Below are positions 19,901-32,335 of a DNA stretch of 64,000 bases, piece by piece (within the stretch, counting starts at the first letter, position 1; each line of letters opens with the position of its first letter). The position numbers and the translations under genes are program-made. Below the pieces are notes generated by a model. That model worked only from the letters and a program-made list of their open reading frames with translations. It was not told where the DNA came from and did not search any database. This DNA is from Myxocyprinus asiaticus (taxonomy: Eukaryota > Chordata > Actinopteri > Cypriniformes > Catostomidae), in assembly GCF_019703515.2 (NCBI RefSeq), contig NC_059362.1, positions 24,860,826 through 24,924,825 of the forward strand. The letters are read 5' to 3'.

Positions 19901-20083
19901 CTAAACCCTAGTATTGTAGCGCTGAGTTTTCAGCCTGATCTCATGAAAATTAAGTGACTGTGGCGATATTTTTTCAAAATTATATTACGTGGTTCCTTAC
20001 ATGCATCGCAGCAGTTCCAAGGTGAAAGGTCTGTGTGTCGCTGAAAGAGAGACACATTTTCTCCTAAACAGATGAAGTAATAA

Positions 20084-20443
20084 GGTGAATGCTCTACTGA
20101 GTTTTAAATCAACATACAGTAAACTACCTCCCTATCCTAAACTTAACGGATAGTGTCATAAAAGCAAATGTGAGATGGAAAACATGTTTTGAAGGTTAAT
20201 GCTCAATTGAGTTTTAAACAAACAAAACCGACCTCCCTATCCTAAACCTTAAACTTAACCAGTAGTGTTATAAAAAGCAAATGTGACATGAAAAACACAA
20301 TTGCTGAAGCAACCTCGTCAATTTGTGGCGCCTCTATGACACTTTCATCTCACACTTTCATTGGCTTGCATGCTCTTTTGGACTCGTACCCTTATCCTTT
20401 GCATTGCAAGTGCAACGCGCTAACAGTTGAGCTACTGTGCAAT
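20084..20443 (-). repeat. Duplicated repeat with a tRNA-like head
   Basis: Two imperfect tandem copies of about 100 bases (about 20,084-20,186 and 20,196-20,299) share CCTCCCTATCCTAAAC and ATAAAA-GCAAATGTGA. On the minus strand 20,443-20,370 resembles a decayed tRNA: TAGCTCAACTG (A box) at 20,434-20,424, a stem TTGCA-CTTGCAA-TGCAA whose loop carries the anticodon-like TGC, and GGGTACGAGTCC (B box) at 20,391-20,380. The T stem no longer pairs, so this is a pseudo-tRNA or SINE head, not a functional tRNA gene. Confidence 0.55.
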
Positions 20444-21596
20444 TTGGTCATGCTATGGAACAAACATATAAATGTAGTTGGTTATGTAATGCAAACATTA
20501 AAATGTATCAGAGAATGCATTAAATGCATTAAAATGTATATTGTTTTTCCAATGTAAGACACACACTATACTAAAAGTATTTAGGTTTCATAAGATAGCA
20601 TTGCATGAGGAACATTGTGAAAATTAGGCCTACATTTTTATTAACTGATAATCTGCAATTTTACTACAATTTTACTGCAAAAATACTTGATTTGAGTGAA
20701 AGAGAATTAAAGTAATTGTTGTTGTAGTGCTTCTAGTGTTAATTTCACTAGAAAAGTGAAGTACGAAAGTGCCTCCATACATACAATGAGCCACCTAAAG
20801 TGAGTTTTGCATGGACAAGCACCACTAACATTTTCTCAGAAGTGTAAAAATCTAGTTGCGAGAAATAAACTGCATTTGAGTTCACAATATTACATTCTGA
20901 GATGGCATTATATTTGCATGTTCAAATTCTACATATATCACTCCTTAAGCCAAATACAGTTCAAAAAAATTATGAGCTGCTTCAATATGATATTATTCAT
21001 CAAACAAAACACACACCCTCAAAAAAACGTTACTGAACACATGCATAGTATTTGTACCAAATGCATGTCTTGCAACTCAGTTTAACAAAATTATAGTTGA
21101 CATTTGTTCTATTCCTACATTAATTTTTTTCATTTCAATCCCTGTACCATTCAAAACACACAGTGCAGCTCACAAAGCCCCCTGAAACAGAGCAGTGAAT
21201 GTTCCCATGCACAGAGAATAGGAGGGGCTTAATGTCGGTCTCCATTAGCCCCACTCTGCTGTGTTAAGCTGCAGCCCCTGGTGTGTCTGCTACTGCAGGA
21301 AGAAATTACAGCACTTTGTTTATCTCACATCCTTAATATTAAAGCACAATTAAAGTGCTGCAGTGAAAGTTGAATCTCCTTTCTCTGGAGAGTGTGGGCA
21401 CTCACCCACGCATGTACACAGACACATTTACATATGCATACTACACTTGCTGACACACACACACACACACACATGCATTTATAACAAGTATATGAACAAA
21501 ACTGTTCCACATCTTACCAGGCCTTACATAAGATTCACATTACTTCAAATTATTTGTCATTAGATAATCTCATCAGGTATTCGTAAGTAAAGTGTA
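20444..21596. other. AT-rich DNA with no recognised gene
   Basis: Short frames only. A (CA)n microsatellite lies at about 21,453-21,472. Nothing else is supported. Confidence 0.55.
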
Positions 21597-21775
21597 CATT
21601 TACATTTATGCACTTGGCAGACGCTTTTATTCAAAGCGACTTACAGTGCACTTATTACAGGGACAATTCCCCCGGAGCAACCTGGAGTTAAGTGCCTTGC
21701 TCAAGAACACAATGGTGATGGCTGTGGGGATCGAACCGGCAACCTTCTGCTTACAGGTTCTGTACATGTGTAGTG
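21597..21775 (-). repeat. SINE-like dispersed repeat
   Basis: On the minus strand it reads GGTTGCCGGTTCGATCCCCA (containing a pol III B-box match) at about 21,750, then a conserved body with AAGGCACTTAACTCCAGG and GTCGCTTTGAATAAAAGCG. It ends in an AAATGTAAATGT tail. I recognise the body as a widespread teleost SINE-type repeat. The A box is not seen, so the head is truncated. Confidence 0.65.
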
Positions 21776-21789
21776 TACATGAAGTGTAA

Positions 21790-22237
21790 CTCTAGGACAT
21801 GTACATTTTTGTATAGTTGGATAGACACTAAAACTTATAATACAAAAGCATTGACAGCATCTAAAACAAAATGTTTTATGTATGAACAACTTTAGAGACA
21901 CAAAAATGTTTACAAATCCTTTGAGGTTCATAGAATATTTAATTTATGAAATTCAGAGGTTGATTTTATTGCATTTATAATAAATGAGATTAATTAAATA
22001 TGTTTAACAGCAGCACATTTATTTAATGCAGTTAATGCATTTATCGAATTGCACATATAATGGTTTCATTCAGTTCTGTTATTTCTAAAGACCGGTCCAA
22101 AGATAAGTGAAACACATATTAATGTTACACTACAAAATTCACTTATATTTCATACTTGTTAAGTTTTGATGATAATTAAATTCAGCCATACAAAAAAAGT
22201 GCAAATAAATGTACTTTAATGGTGCCATCTGGATTTC

Positions 22238-22322
<85 letters not shown>

Positions 22323-23402
22323 AATAAAAAAGTATTTCTTAGGCAAAGTTTCTCCATCAATTACTGATAAATAAGAGTCCTGCTATGGGATTGTGTCTGA
22401 GTACTGAACTCAGTAAACCTGTACAAACGTAAAAGGGTTTACATTTTAGATGCTTCCAATACATTGATATTGCACGTTTAATGATTATACAAACATACAA
22501 GATTATATATGTACACTTTATGTATGAATAACTATGAATAAAAATGTGATTACCATGGACAAATGCCATCTCTTTCACTCTTGCTCACACACAGCAGTGC
22601 CACCAAAAGCAGTGATTTAGCCAAGTCTGGACCCTTGTGGCAGCAAGTCCATACAAATCTCAAATGGAGAATTTATAAGACATAGCAGCCATTTGCTCTA
22701 TTTTACATGACCTACAACCTGTATTTCTTGTGAAAGCAACATTTCTCTCTTATTTCCTCTTCCATCCTTCAACATCTACTGAGCAGATCTGTTATAAGTC
22801 ATTTAGGCTCTGACAGAAAAATCCAATCACATCTGCTGTCAAGCATCTAGGTGTATTGGAGATTTGAAATTTGAGCAAAACATATAATACTTAAGTCAGA
22901 TTGCACTTACATAAACACATTCTATCTATTTCTCCCACACAAACACACACATTCACAGCATTTTTAACATATGGTCAAATCAATCCCTACTCCATTCCCA
23001 AAATATCCTTCATGATAGATTGGGTGCAAAGTACTTTTTTTCTTTGTGCTGTAGAGTCCTTACCTCTCGTAACGTGTTATTGGATGTGTGTGTTTTTGTA
23101 GTGTGGCCATCAGTAACTCAGTGTCTAATCACAGCTGACCACAAGGTTCTTCCAACCTCTCCACACAGGTCTGGAGTGGGCCAGTGAAATTAGTATGAGA
23201 TGAATGCTGATAGCAAAACCAGTGCATCAAGCATGGCTTTCTGTCCACTGCTTTCCTTCTCCATAAAATTGCTAGTTTTATTAGTTATATTTATTTATTT
23301 ATTTATTTTTTATTTATTTATTATTTAATTTTTTCTGTCCAAAGTTAAGTTGTATTTAGTTGTATAGCATTGGTGTAAAAAAAAAGAAGTGGTTACCTAT
23401 CA
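21790..23402. other. AT-rich DNA with no recognised gene
   Basis: No coding signal is seen. The stretch holds the long (AT)n listed below and a T/A-rich ATTT tract at about 23,283-23,335. Confidence 0.55.
22241..22319. repeat. (AT)n microsatellite, about 79 bp
   Basis: An uninterrupted TA dinucleotide run. A second one of similar type lies at about 25,055-25,120. Confidence 0.95.
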
Positions 23403-24210
23403 ATATTTAAGTCCTTTTTTACTATAAATTCTCCTGCCTGCCTAGTAGGTGGTGATATGTATAAATAATGTGAATCTCCAAAAGCAAAAGAAGAATGTGA
23501 AAGTGAAAGTGGAGATTTATAGTAAAAAGGGACATAAAGATGCACTCAGCAATTTTTTCCTCATTAATAAAGTTTAACTCCTAAAGATATGAATTGTAAT
23601 ATTGCAATATCTGTAGGGAATCATGACTACTCACATTAAAATGAAGACTCCAGTCCTAACAGTAACCTTATAAAAGCTGTTTTATTCTACATAGAGAGGG
23701 TTCACACATGGGGGCTGCCATGTTAGAATCACATGACCAGCCGAATACTACTCGTTTAATCTCAGTAACCATCCTGTTATTTGACACTTTTTCTCATTGA
23801 TTAAAGTAATCATGGCTGACTGTGAATACTAAATTTCTGCAATGGCATCTGAAACTGAAAACTATTGATTTTAAATTATGCTGCATCCAAGCCGCTAGGT
23901 GTCAGTGTAAGTCCAAGATGACACAAAGACAAAAGTTACTGCACTTTTAAATATTGATCAGTTTCTCATCCACACCTATCATATCACTTCAGAAGATATG
24001 GATTTAACCACTGGAGTCTTTGTGTGCTTTTGAAGCTTCAAAATTTTGATACCCATTTACTTGCATTGTATGGTCCTACAGAGCTGAAATATTCTTCTAA
24101 AAAATTTAATTTGTGTTCAGCAGAAGAAAGAAAGTCAAACACATCTGGGATGGCATGAGGGCAAGTAAATGATGAAAGAATATACATTTTTGGGAGAACG
24201 ATTCCTTTAA
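23403..24210. repeat. Fold-back MITE-type repeat, copy 1, split by another repeat
   Basis: The element contains an internal inverted repeat (TTTACTATAAATTCTC near 23,417 against GAGATTTATAGTAAAAAG near 23,512). It ends in ATCTGGGATGGCATGAGGG and GAACGATTCCTTTAA. The same sequence occurs at about 57,140-57,720. I recognise it as a very common palindromic teleost MITE. Its middle is interrupted at 23,534-23,948. Confidence 0.72.
23534..23948. repeat. Second dispersed repeat inserted in the fold-back MITE
   Basis: The MITE sequence breaks after AGTAAAAAGGGAC and resumes at AAATATTGATC, where copy 2 is continuous apart from a poly(A) run. The inserted stretch runs from ATAAAGATGCACTCAGC to CAAAAGTTACTGCACTTT. 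It looks like a nonautonomous repeat; no terminal repeats are clear to me. Confidence 0.55.
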
Positions 24211-25051
24211 ATATCAACTTATATTATTCATTATTAAAGTTATTATTAAAATAAACGTGTTCTTCCTTAAATAGTTTTAATATAGTTAGCTACTTTTTGT
24301 TAGTAGCTTGTAGTAGCTAAAGGCATCGCCTGAATGTAGTTGAACTACTTCTTTTTGTGTTCCAAGTAAAAACAAAAGCACAGAATGATGAATATAAAAA
24401 TATTAAAGATGAGTAGTTACAGTACATAGGTCAGAAGAGGCCTAACAATTTGTTTAGTGGTAGGCTACTGTAGCCCATAGCGAACCACATCATTAAAATA
24501 CAGTAAACTTGGTTATACGATCAATCCTAATTCACTTCCCGACTCTTCTTGTATAGATGAATAGCTGTTATAAAGTGTCATCTCTTCAAAAGCTGAAACA
24601 GAGCACCATAATTGTATTTCTCTTGATCTGACCTAAGGAAGCATTTCACTGGAGAATAGTAAATGCATGTCCTTTTACAATACCAACAGCAATTTCCACA
24701 GGCTTACAGTAGGTCATTAGCATAAATGTAGGTCTGCAGGGCCTTAAGTTTTTCACTTACTGTCAAACACAGCGGCACATTTTTATTCCTCTCACCACTT
24801 TATCCCTTTGTTTCCCACAAAACGTCACTCCGATTAATTTCACTTTTTTGATCTGGTCTTTTTTTGTGTGTGTTACAATGTGAAATTAATAATTAATGGT
24901 GTAATGCCTCTCTGATTCACTTATCAATTTAAAAGTACAAACAATGGCCTTGAATGTGTGGAGAATGCAAGGAGACCTACTCGGGGAATGGCAGCATGAG
25001 GGTTTTCATGTAAACTCCTCAAAATTATTTTACGTCCAACAAAAGAGTTTT

Positions 25052-25125
<74 letters not shown>

Positions 25126-26139
25126 TATTTTTTAATTTTTTCAGTTGAATTGTATATTTTCCTCCTTTCGAATGTGAGGTGACAAAGAATTCCATTGAGA
25201 AAAGGCACTATTCACTGGTTGGTATGAGATGGAGGTGGGGGTATGGCATTTATCAACTGGCTGGCTTGACAGTACATGGAAAAGCTGGTTTGATTGGTGG
25301 CAGAATGAAGATCTCAAGATGGTCTCTCTCTTTGGACAGAAATGTCAAAATGGGGCTTGTCAGTAAGTCACCCAGGAATGGGCAGTTAAAAATGGAAATA
25401 TTCACACTAACTTTTCATAAATGTCTAGGTCAGTCCTTGGGATTTTTATTTTATTTTTATCAACATAACATAAAATGTATATAGATTTGTGTACATCTGA
25501 AGACTCAACTGCTTGTTTCAAGTATGTCATTTATAAGTGAGACTATTAGAATGTTAGCTAACTATAGCTAGCTGTTTAGATTGCTGCTACCTTCCTCTGT
25601 ATTATGCCCAATGAAAACATGTTTTTGTGTGACTGTAGCATATAATAAGTACTTTCTTCTATATTTTAGGCCTACATTGTGACTTGAAACCACCAGTCAT
25701 TTCCCATTATAGACAGTAACAGATTCTACAAAAGGCAGCTAAACTGTTCTTTTCAAACACAGTTAATTATGTCCAAATATCCAACAGTCAGTGACAATCA
25801 CTTAACTGACAAATTATGTAATTAAAGCATAATGATGCCATTCCCTAAAGTGTCTCTGACTTTCAAATGAGCTAAATGAGGAAGTGTAACATAAATCCTA
25901 TTAGATTTGCTTTATCCAGAAAGCCAAGCACTTATCAAAGTTCAAACATTCACTGCTCTAAAAGGCACAAGTAACAGGATTAAAAATGCTAAAATACATT
26001 CCACTTAATTTATTGCTCAGTAAATGAGGAAAATAAAGCAGATTATACCAAATTCAAAAATGTAAAGTGGACTGGCAAAGTACAATGCTTATTAATAATA
26101 AGATTGCCATGGACATAAATAAACCCTACCCAGCTTTAC
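24211..26139. other. AT-rich DNA with no recognised gene
   Basis: An (AT)n tract lies at about 25,055-25,120. A frame at 25,179-25,484 has no recognisable protein features. Nothing else is supported. Confidence 0.55.
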
Positions 26140-26599
26140 TGACTGAATAGGGCAGTTCAACAGTTGCACAGTTAGCTGTAATAACCTGCCAGGCATTATT
26201 GCCTGCTGCATCTCCACCAGTGCCTTCAGCCCAGCTGCGGGGTCATCAGCCGGGAGTCACCTACTGTATCTTCAATGTTTCACCACATTAATCCTGGAAC
26301 ATCTCCTGGTGGTGGGGCAGCGGTCAGGGACATCTCCTTGCCACCCCCCACAGCTGGACACTGGATCCCCTCCAATGCCTCTCATCCTTGTCTTCCCATC
26401 CAGACATCCTTCCTTCACAAATTACTTGCAACCAGGGTTCTATATGTCATAATACCTCGACACTACCATACGCGCCAGCCCATTGGCCAACTGGCACCGA
26501 GATGCATGCTCAGTGCCCTACTGGCACTGGCAATGTATCTCTCGGTAACTCAGTGCCACCGGTTCTGTATGGCATACTACCTCAGCACAAGCCCTCACC

Positions 26600-27878
26600 A
26601 CATATCACCCAGGTTTCCTATTCCTCAGTTTCCTTCTGAACCCTCCACTTTTTGTCCTTCCTTCTTAACCATAGCCAGAAACTCCCTTTCTCAGCTTCCT
26701 CTGCCAATTCCTTCAAAGACTTTTTAAAGATGCTCCTACGATGCCAATGTCTCTAAATAGGTGCTGCATTGATGTTACCATAAATCCTCAGCACCCAACC
26801 TCCACAGGGTAGGTGGCAGTCCTCCATCCATTTTCCCTGCATTCAGCAGTCAGATCAGCATATTTTAGCTTCTTCCTCTAATAGGCTGTCTCCAGACCCT
26901 CTTCCTATGGAACAGTAAGCTCAATCATTACTATTTTCCTAGCTGAAGTCGACCACAACACTATATCCAGCCTCAAGGAGGTAATGGCAACCTCAGTAGG
27001 AAATTTTAGCTGCTGGCCAAGGTCGACAATCATTGACCAATCACTTACAGGCGCCAAGCTTGATCTGGCTTCCCTCCGTGCTGTGCCTTGTGCGGCACCT
27101 CCCTTTTTAACAAAAACAACACCCTGAATCTGGGGAGCATGTTTGCCTTTGTTTGCCTTTACTCTTTGTTTGCCTTTACCTCTAGGATCTCTGCCAGCTT
27201 CTGCAATACCTGATCATGCCGCCACCTGTACCGTTCTTGTGCCAGGGCAGTCTTGCACCCAACCAATATGTGCTGCAAGTTTGCTCTTGGGGCCTCACAG
27301 AGGGGGGTTGCCATAACACAGAGACAAATTCCCAGGGCTTGGTAGGGTATCATACGTGGACCTTATTAGAAAACTTAGCCTGGCCTGGAGTACCTTCCAC
27401 AGGTCAGCCCATCCTAACACTCTATCAGATGTACCCTCCCATATGGTCCAGTGGTTTCCTCTGTTTTCAGGAGCCTGCTGACCACAGTTTGGGAACAACC
27501 CCCCTACCCCCCCCCCCCCCCCCCATTCAAGGCATGTCCTTCCTGACTGTGTTCTTCCAACAATCTCTTGATGCTTCAGTCTTGAAACTGCCTGGTTTAC
27601 AACCTCCTCTTCCTTCCAAGTTCTGCCTGTTTGGACTTGGACTTGATCTGCCCTCACTGCCTAGTCTGTCGATTCCCATAGCTCCAAAACCTGTTTTTAT
27701 CCTGCTTGTAGCCCAGAATGAGTGATTTTAGAGGCAGTTGTAAAGCATTTCTTCCAAACAATGCTAATTTCTGAGAGACTATGTGGCAGGCCTAGCCACT
27801 TCCTGATATAACTGTTGGCCTTGGTGTCCATCCTTGCCAATGCTGCTGCAGAAAACTCACACATTTTTAGTTGCCACA
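26600..27878 (-). pseudogene. Connector, Cys-His motif and restriction-like endonuclease, decayed
   Basis: After the RT frame ends, the connector continues in pieces: SYIRKWLGLPHSLSE (about 27,800), then ARLSFLIRSTYDTLPSP (about 27,375), then a degenerate Cys-His segment (CEAPRANLQHILVGC, about 27,260-27,300) and QERYRWRHDQVLQKLAEIL. Next comes the endonuclease: LRLDIVLWSTSARK, then MIELTVP and RKKLKYADLTAECRE (about 26,850-26,960). This has the layout of the PD-(D/E)xK-like site that nicks target DNA. At least three stops lie inside the endonuclease (after ELTVP, at ETAY*, and after VEVGC). The piece is clearly non-functional. Confidence 0.8.
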
Positions 27879-29255
27879 TCAGGCGATGGTAAAGTGTAAA
27901 TTGGTAACACCAAACCTTGAATTTGCCTGCGAGATATTATTCAGGCCCTCTTTCAGTTGCTTCAGGACCAAATCTGCCATGTGTTTATCTGAAATATCTG
28001 CTTTGTATTCTCTCCCTAAACTTTGAATAGGCTGCTCTGCTACAACCTGGATTCTTTCCCCTTCCACCTCAAAAAAATCATCCCTCACCCCCTTTCTAAT
28101 AGAAAGACTACGTGATTTTGTTGGCTTAATCTTCATTCTGGCCCATGCCAACAGCTCTTCCAGCCTTTTCAAGAGCGGGTTAGTACATGCAACAGTCTGG
28201 AGGATGCTTTTGACATCATCCATATAACTGCACAAACCTGGCAATCTCACCCCAGATTGTGCACGGATTCCTCGGACCATTTGTCTTGCACCAATTAGGA
28301 TGATCTTGAACGCAGATGTGAACAGGATGGGAGAGATTGAACAACCCATCGCTATTCCTTTTTCCAGTTGCTGCCATCGCACTGTGTATTCCTGTGTTGC
28401 ATGACATATCTTCAGGTCCCCATAGTAGCTATCTACCAAGCTCCTAATGCACTCTGGTACATGGAAAAACTCCAGTGAATAGCTAACAAGCTGGTGTGGA
28501 ACTGATCCATAGACATTTTCCAAGTCCAGCCAGACTACGTAGATGCCTTTCTTATCTCCTTTGGCAGACTGGATCTGCTCCCATATTACTGACACATGTT
28601 CCACACACCCAGGATAGCCTGGTATGCCTGCCCTCTGGCAGCTTGTGTCTATGTATCCATTCTTCAGGAGGTAGTTAGACATCCTCCTGGCTACCACCGA
28701 AAAGAAAAGCTTTCCCTCCTCGTTCAATAGAGCAATGCTCCTAAACTGACTAATGCTGGTGGATCCCTGCTCTTTGGGTATGAAGATCCTTTGCCACTCC
28801 ACAGGTATGCACTGCTTCTTACAGGCAACCCTCAACAGACTCCACAACATTTCTAGAACCATGGGGCACTTCTTATACAGCTTATATTGTATCCCATTCG
28901 GGCCTTGGGCTGAAGTTGCCCTGCCTTTTTCTACCACCTGCCTCACCTCACTCAGCTTAGGTGGATCTACATCAAATTCCACTACTGGCTCTACTGGCCA
29001 TGGGACATATCCAGGGGAGCCAAGCGCGTCTTTGTAGGGGTCAGCGAGTAGCTGTTCCATGTGGTCTTCTAGTTCCTCTTTTGCCATCACCAGCTTCCCA
29101 GTCCTCTTTTCTTCCAGCAGGTTTCTGTCAAACTTAAAAGGGTCCTTGATGAATTTCACCCTATCATGCTCTTTCTTTCTTCTCTGCTGTCGGATTGTCT
29201 CTGCCCTCCTCAAGACCGCTAATCTAGCCCTTATGCCATCCCACAATACCTTCAA
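27879..29255 (-). CDS. LINE reverse transcriptase domain, 458-codon open frame, partial protein
   Basis: This is the RT of a LINE with a restriction-like endonuclease. It copies RNA at the nicked target site (target-primed reverse transcription). N-terminal basic coiled segments (RRAETIRQQRRKKEH) precede the RT palm: ATSAQGPNGIQYKLYKKCP, FIPKEQGSTSISQFRSIAL, YVVWLDLENVYGSVPHQLV (first aspartate), GIAMGCSISPILFTSAF and LCSYMDDVKSIL (YxDD-type active site). Then LLAWARMKIKPTKSRSLSI, typical of this family, completes the thumb side. The frame is uninterrupted, while sequence downstream is full of stops, so this is an open fragment of a dead element rather than a working gene. The ATG at 29,255 is internal to a longer original protein. 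Confidence 0.82.
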   Translation of the reverse strand: MKVLWDGIRARLAVLRRAETIRQQRRKKEHDRVKFIKDPFKFDRNLLEEKRTGKLVMAKEELEDHMEQLLADPYKDALGSPGYVPWPVEPVVEFDVDPPKLSEVRQVVEKGRATSAQGPNGIQYKLYKKCPMVLEMLWSLLRVACKKQCIPVEWQRIFIPKEQGSTSISQFRSIALLNEEGKLFFSVVARRMSNYLLKNGYIDTSCQRAGIPGYPGCVEHVSVIWEQIQSAKGDKKGIYVVWLDLENVYGSVPHQLVSYSLEFFHVPECIRSLVDSYYGDLKICHATQEYTVRWQQLEKGIAMGCSISPILFTSAFKIILIGARQMVRGIRAQSGVRLPGLCSYMDDVKSILQTVACTNPLLKRLEELLAWARMKIKPTKSRSLSIRKGVRDDFFEVEGERIQVVAEQPIQSLGREYKADISDKHMADLVLKQLKEGLNNISQANSRFGVTNLHFTIA

Positions 29256-29760
29256 GCCCTCCTTCTCCTGCTCCTCTGCCTTCCTCCAAGCCTTATGAAG
29301 CTACATCTGCTCTTTCACAAGCTGAAGTATCTCCTTCTCTCTCCGACCTATCACCCTGGCACCACTCTTCCTTACTACTGTTTCACCAAATCTACCTATG
29401 CATTCTTCATACACAGTATCGCTAAACATATTAAGCTTGGCCTCCACCCTTCCAGTTAGGCTATTCTCCAAGGTGGAGCACAGGTCCTCATCTAGTCTGC
29501 TCCATGCATCCTTATCATTAGATCTTGGCCACTTGATTAGCCTCCATCTCCATGATTTCTTCTCATTCCCTGTCTTTTCTGTGGATTGAAGGTTGTCTCT
29601 TCTTGCGACTCACCTTACAGGCTTGACCTGTCCTGCTGGTGGTATTAGTCTTCTTGGTGCCCCTCCACAACAGTGGATTCAGTAGCACTGTGGTGCTCAA
29701 CTGACCTCGGTATCCTTCTTGTCTGACCTGCTGCTGCAGCACAAGGTTGTGTCTGGTTCA

Positions 29761-31384
29761 TATTGTAGAGTGCCAAAACTGATAAGATCTTGTATTTATT
29801 AAAAATTATTTATTTAGGTTAAAATTTAATATATAGTCAAAATGGACCATGATATTTCTTGCTGAACATTTAGAACATTGTGTACTGATGTTTTGAAGGC
29901 AGAGAACATGTGTTGAAAGGGGACAAGAACAGGACATAAACAAATCCATTCTTCATCATACCTCACCTCTTCCCCTTCACAAGGTCCAACATCAATCTTT
30001 TTTAATCTTATGCAGGTGTGGCTGTATATGTGGGCAAACATGCTCTATGATGAAAAAGGATATCAGGCACGTAATGATGTCTGTTGTAGGAGATTTCTTA
30101 CTTGCTTGGCCTTTTGTTGTCTTTTTTTTGCTTCCCTGTTTGCTATCTCTCTCTCTCCTTGTAAATTTTTCATCTCAATATACTGATTCACTGGCATTAG
30201 AGGATCAAAGGCAAAACAATTTCCTGCAATGCTATGTGTTTTCAGATATCACTGGTTGTGTTTCCAAAATCATTATACATTACAATATACAATGCATGCA
30301 CATATTCAAAGAATTATAACTTTCTTCTTTAGATTTTGCATAGGAGTCTCCAGTGGTCCAGTTATTTGCCTTTCATCCAATCTTTGAACTTTGAGTCTCC
30401 TATAGAACTTCTGGGAGTAAATGTTTTTGATTATACACATAGAGACAAACTTCGGGAAGACCCTACAGGCACACGTAGAAAGTCTAAGTCACAGATTAAG
30501 CAATAATGGACCAAAATCTAACCAGAATATAGTGCTTAGTGCCAGAGGAGTGGGTGTCCATTACTGCTTAACATGAAATAAGTTGGTTCATTATGTAAAA
30601 GGCCAGTGAATCAGAGATAGGCAGGCTGGTGGTACTGTATTGATTCCTTGCTACTGTATGAGGATACAAATCTCACACATACAAATAACTTCAAAGTACT
30701 GCATTCACCATTTACCCATCATGTTGCAATCATCTGATATTTACAAGTGAAAAATCTCTTAATGGAACATTATATTTAGCTATTATCCTCTAGCATGAGT
30801 AATTGTTTTATTTCTAATCGCATTTGTGTATGTTTTCTTAACTGTTTGAGACCTGACCGGTGCTCTTGTTGTTTTTGTTACTGATGCTCACCTTGACAGT
30901 GCTGAGCTCTCCTGAGATCCAAACATGCCTAAGGCAAAAGCTTGAAGTGATAATTCACACTGAAAGCCATTTCAGAGCATACATTACTGGACTGCAAAGA
31001 TTGCTATGTCTGTCTCTGGGTCCAGTGCACCAAGACAATTACTAAAGTAAGCCATGCATATCAGTCATGCGTTGGCCTGGAATAAAATGCAATCCTTACC
31101 TGCAATAGATGCTACCAATAACCTCCATTGGCTTGATTCTTTCTGCTCATTTATCCACTAAATTGGGTGTACATGAAATATTGCCATTATGCTTCATTGT
31201 TTCTGTGCTTGTTTTTTCATTCAAAGTAGGCCTTTTAAATGTAAGCTATAAAACAAGAGTATTAAACTTTTTTTCAGACCAAGGACCAATAATTGGAAAC
31301 AGAGAAGGAACCTCTTTAACATACTATTTAAAATTGTGTGTTGAATTTTAAGCCTGTTAAATGCTGTTAAAGCTGTAAAATCCT
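29761..31384. other. Noncoding DNA with no recognised element
   Basis: I see no gene, terminal repeats or simple repeats of note. Confidence 0.5.
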
Positions 31385-31640
31385 TGGGAATCACCGTGGA
31401 ACCCCTAGGTTGGCGACAGTAGGTTGAAAGTTCTGCTGCTGAAATCAGTCTATACTTACTGGAATTCAAATCACTGCCCTCCAGTGGCCAAAGCTGGAAG
31501 TGTTGTTGAACATATAGGCAAATGGTAGTTTCAGTTCCTTGGGGTGAAATGTCCACTGAGTGGCACCAAAGGTGATTAGTTTTAGTTGTAAATTATGCAA
31601 CACAGTCAACAGGAATGCATTTTTATAAAAAAAAAAATGT
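31385..31640. repeat. Dispersed repeat related to 9,398-9,460
   Basis: TTTTAGTTGTAAAT followed by ACAGTCAACAGGAATGCAT is shared with about 9,410-9,455. The preceding part (CTGCCCTCCAGTGGCC and nearby) looks like common teleost repeat sequence. Only a fragment is visible. Confidence 0.5.
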
Positions 31641-32099
31641 TTGATGGGGGATGGTGCTTGTCAGTAATTCAGCTAAATACGGTTGATTTCAGGGTACGTG
31701 AACTTTCGGAAGCAACATGTCAAATTCATGTGTGTTGTAGTTACATTCAAAAAGTATTTTGATTACTGAAGAGAATACTTTGCATTGTGTTGTAAATTGT
31801 TTCATTTAATATTTAGTCCTTTCAGATGGGAAACATTTATACATATAAATGATGCGATCCAAAGTGCATTTGAACAGCGGTGAAACACTTTCTTATGTTG
31901 TGTTACATTTATACGAGCAGACAGAGAAGTAAGTTTGAAGTAAGCCTGGAGCAGAAGAAATAGAAATAAACCTTGTGTAAATTGTCAGCTTTACGCTAAG
32001 CTAAAATGCTATTTCTAGACATTTTACATGCACATGTTACCAGGCACAATCATATTTTTTTATCAAGAAAATTCACGTTGGATTATAATTTCATTTTTC

Positions 32100-32335
32100 T
32101 AGTAAGACCTTTGATATTAGGGCAAAAATCTTATTCTTGATAATAATTTTTGTATTGTATTCCTGTAAAAATATCTAAAAATCCTTAAATCAAGATCAAT
32201 TTGATTTTTCTTGTTTTAGAAACAACATTGCATAAGATATTTAGGTTTTTCAGAGAATGTATTTTTAACATGTTTATTTTGTCTTACTGTACTGGCAGAG
32301 TTTTTATAGTCAAAACAAGTGAAAAAATCTACCAG
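32100..32335. repeat. AT-rich dispersed repeat with TATCTAAAAATCCTTAAA core
   Basis: The block resembles 56,690-57,050, sharing AAAATATCTAAA, TCTTGTTTTA and TTTTTCAGAGAA-like motifs on either strand. Both contain alternating CTTGTTTTA/TAAAACAAG inverted motifs, consistent with one fold-back AT-rich repeat family. Confidence 0.45.

Larger units (their letters stand above)
26140..29760 (-). mobile_element. LINE with restriction-like endonuclease (R2/NeSL-type), 5'-truncated
   Basis: Read leftwards, the element has a long RT frame, a connector region, a cysteine-histidine motif and a C-terminal restriction-like endonuclease in that order. This is the architecture of early-branching LINEs that lack an AP endonuclease. 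The 5' part with DNA-binding zinc fingers is not seen. Coding similarity to fish elements of this kind extends faintly beyond 29,255 (about 29,300-29,420) and past the endonuclease to about 26,150. A C homopolymer at about 27,507-27,524 interrupts it. Exact ends are uncertain. Confidence 0.82.

Noticed and set aside
20370..20443. Functional tRNA-Ala gene
   Set aside because: The B box is imperfect, the T stem does not pair, no acceptor stem forms and the unit lies in a dispersed repeat.
22139..22360. Frame with alternating Ile-Tyr
   Set aside because: It is a translation of the (AT)n microsatellite.
26275..26727. 150-codon plus-strand frame
   Set aside because: It is antisense to the end of the LINE endonuclease region and has no domain of its own.
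27216..27725. 169-codon plus-strand frame with a proline run
   Set aside because: The proline run is the C homopolymer at about 27,507-27,524. The true coding similarity is on the minus strand (LINE connector).
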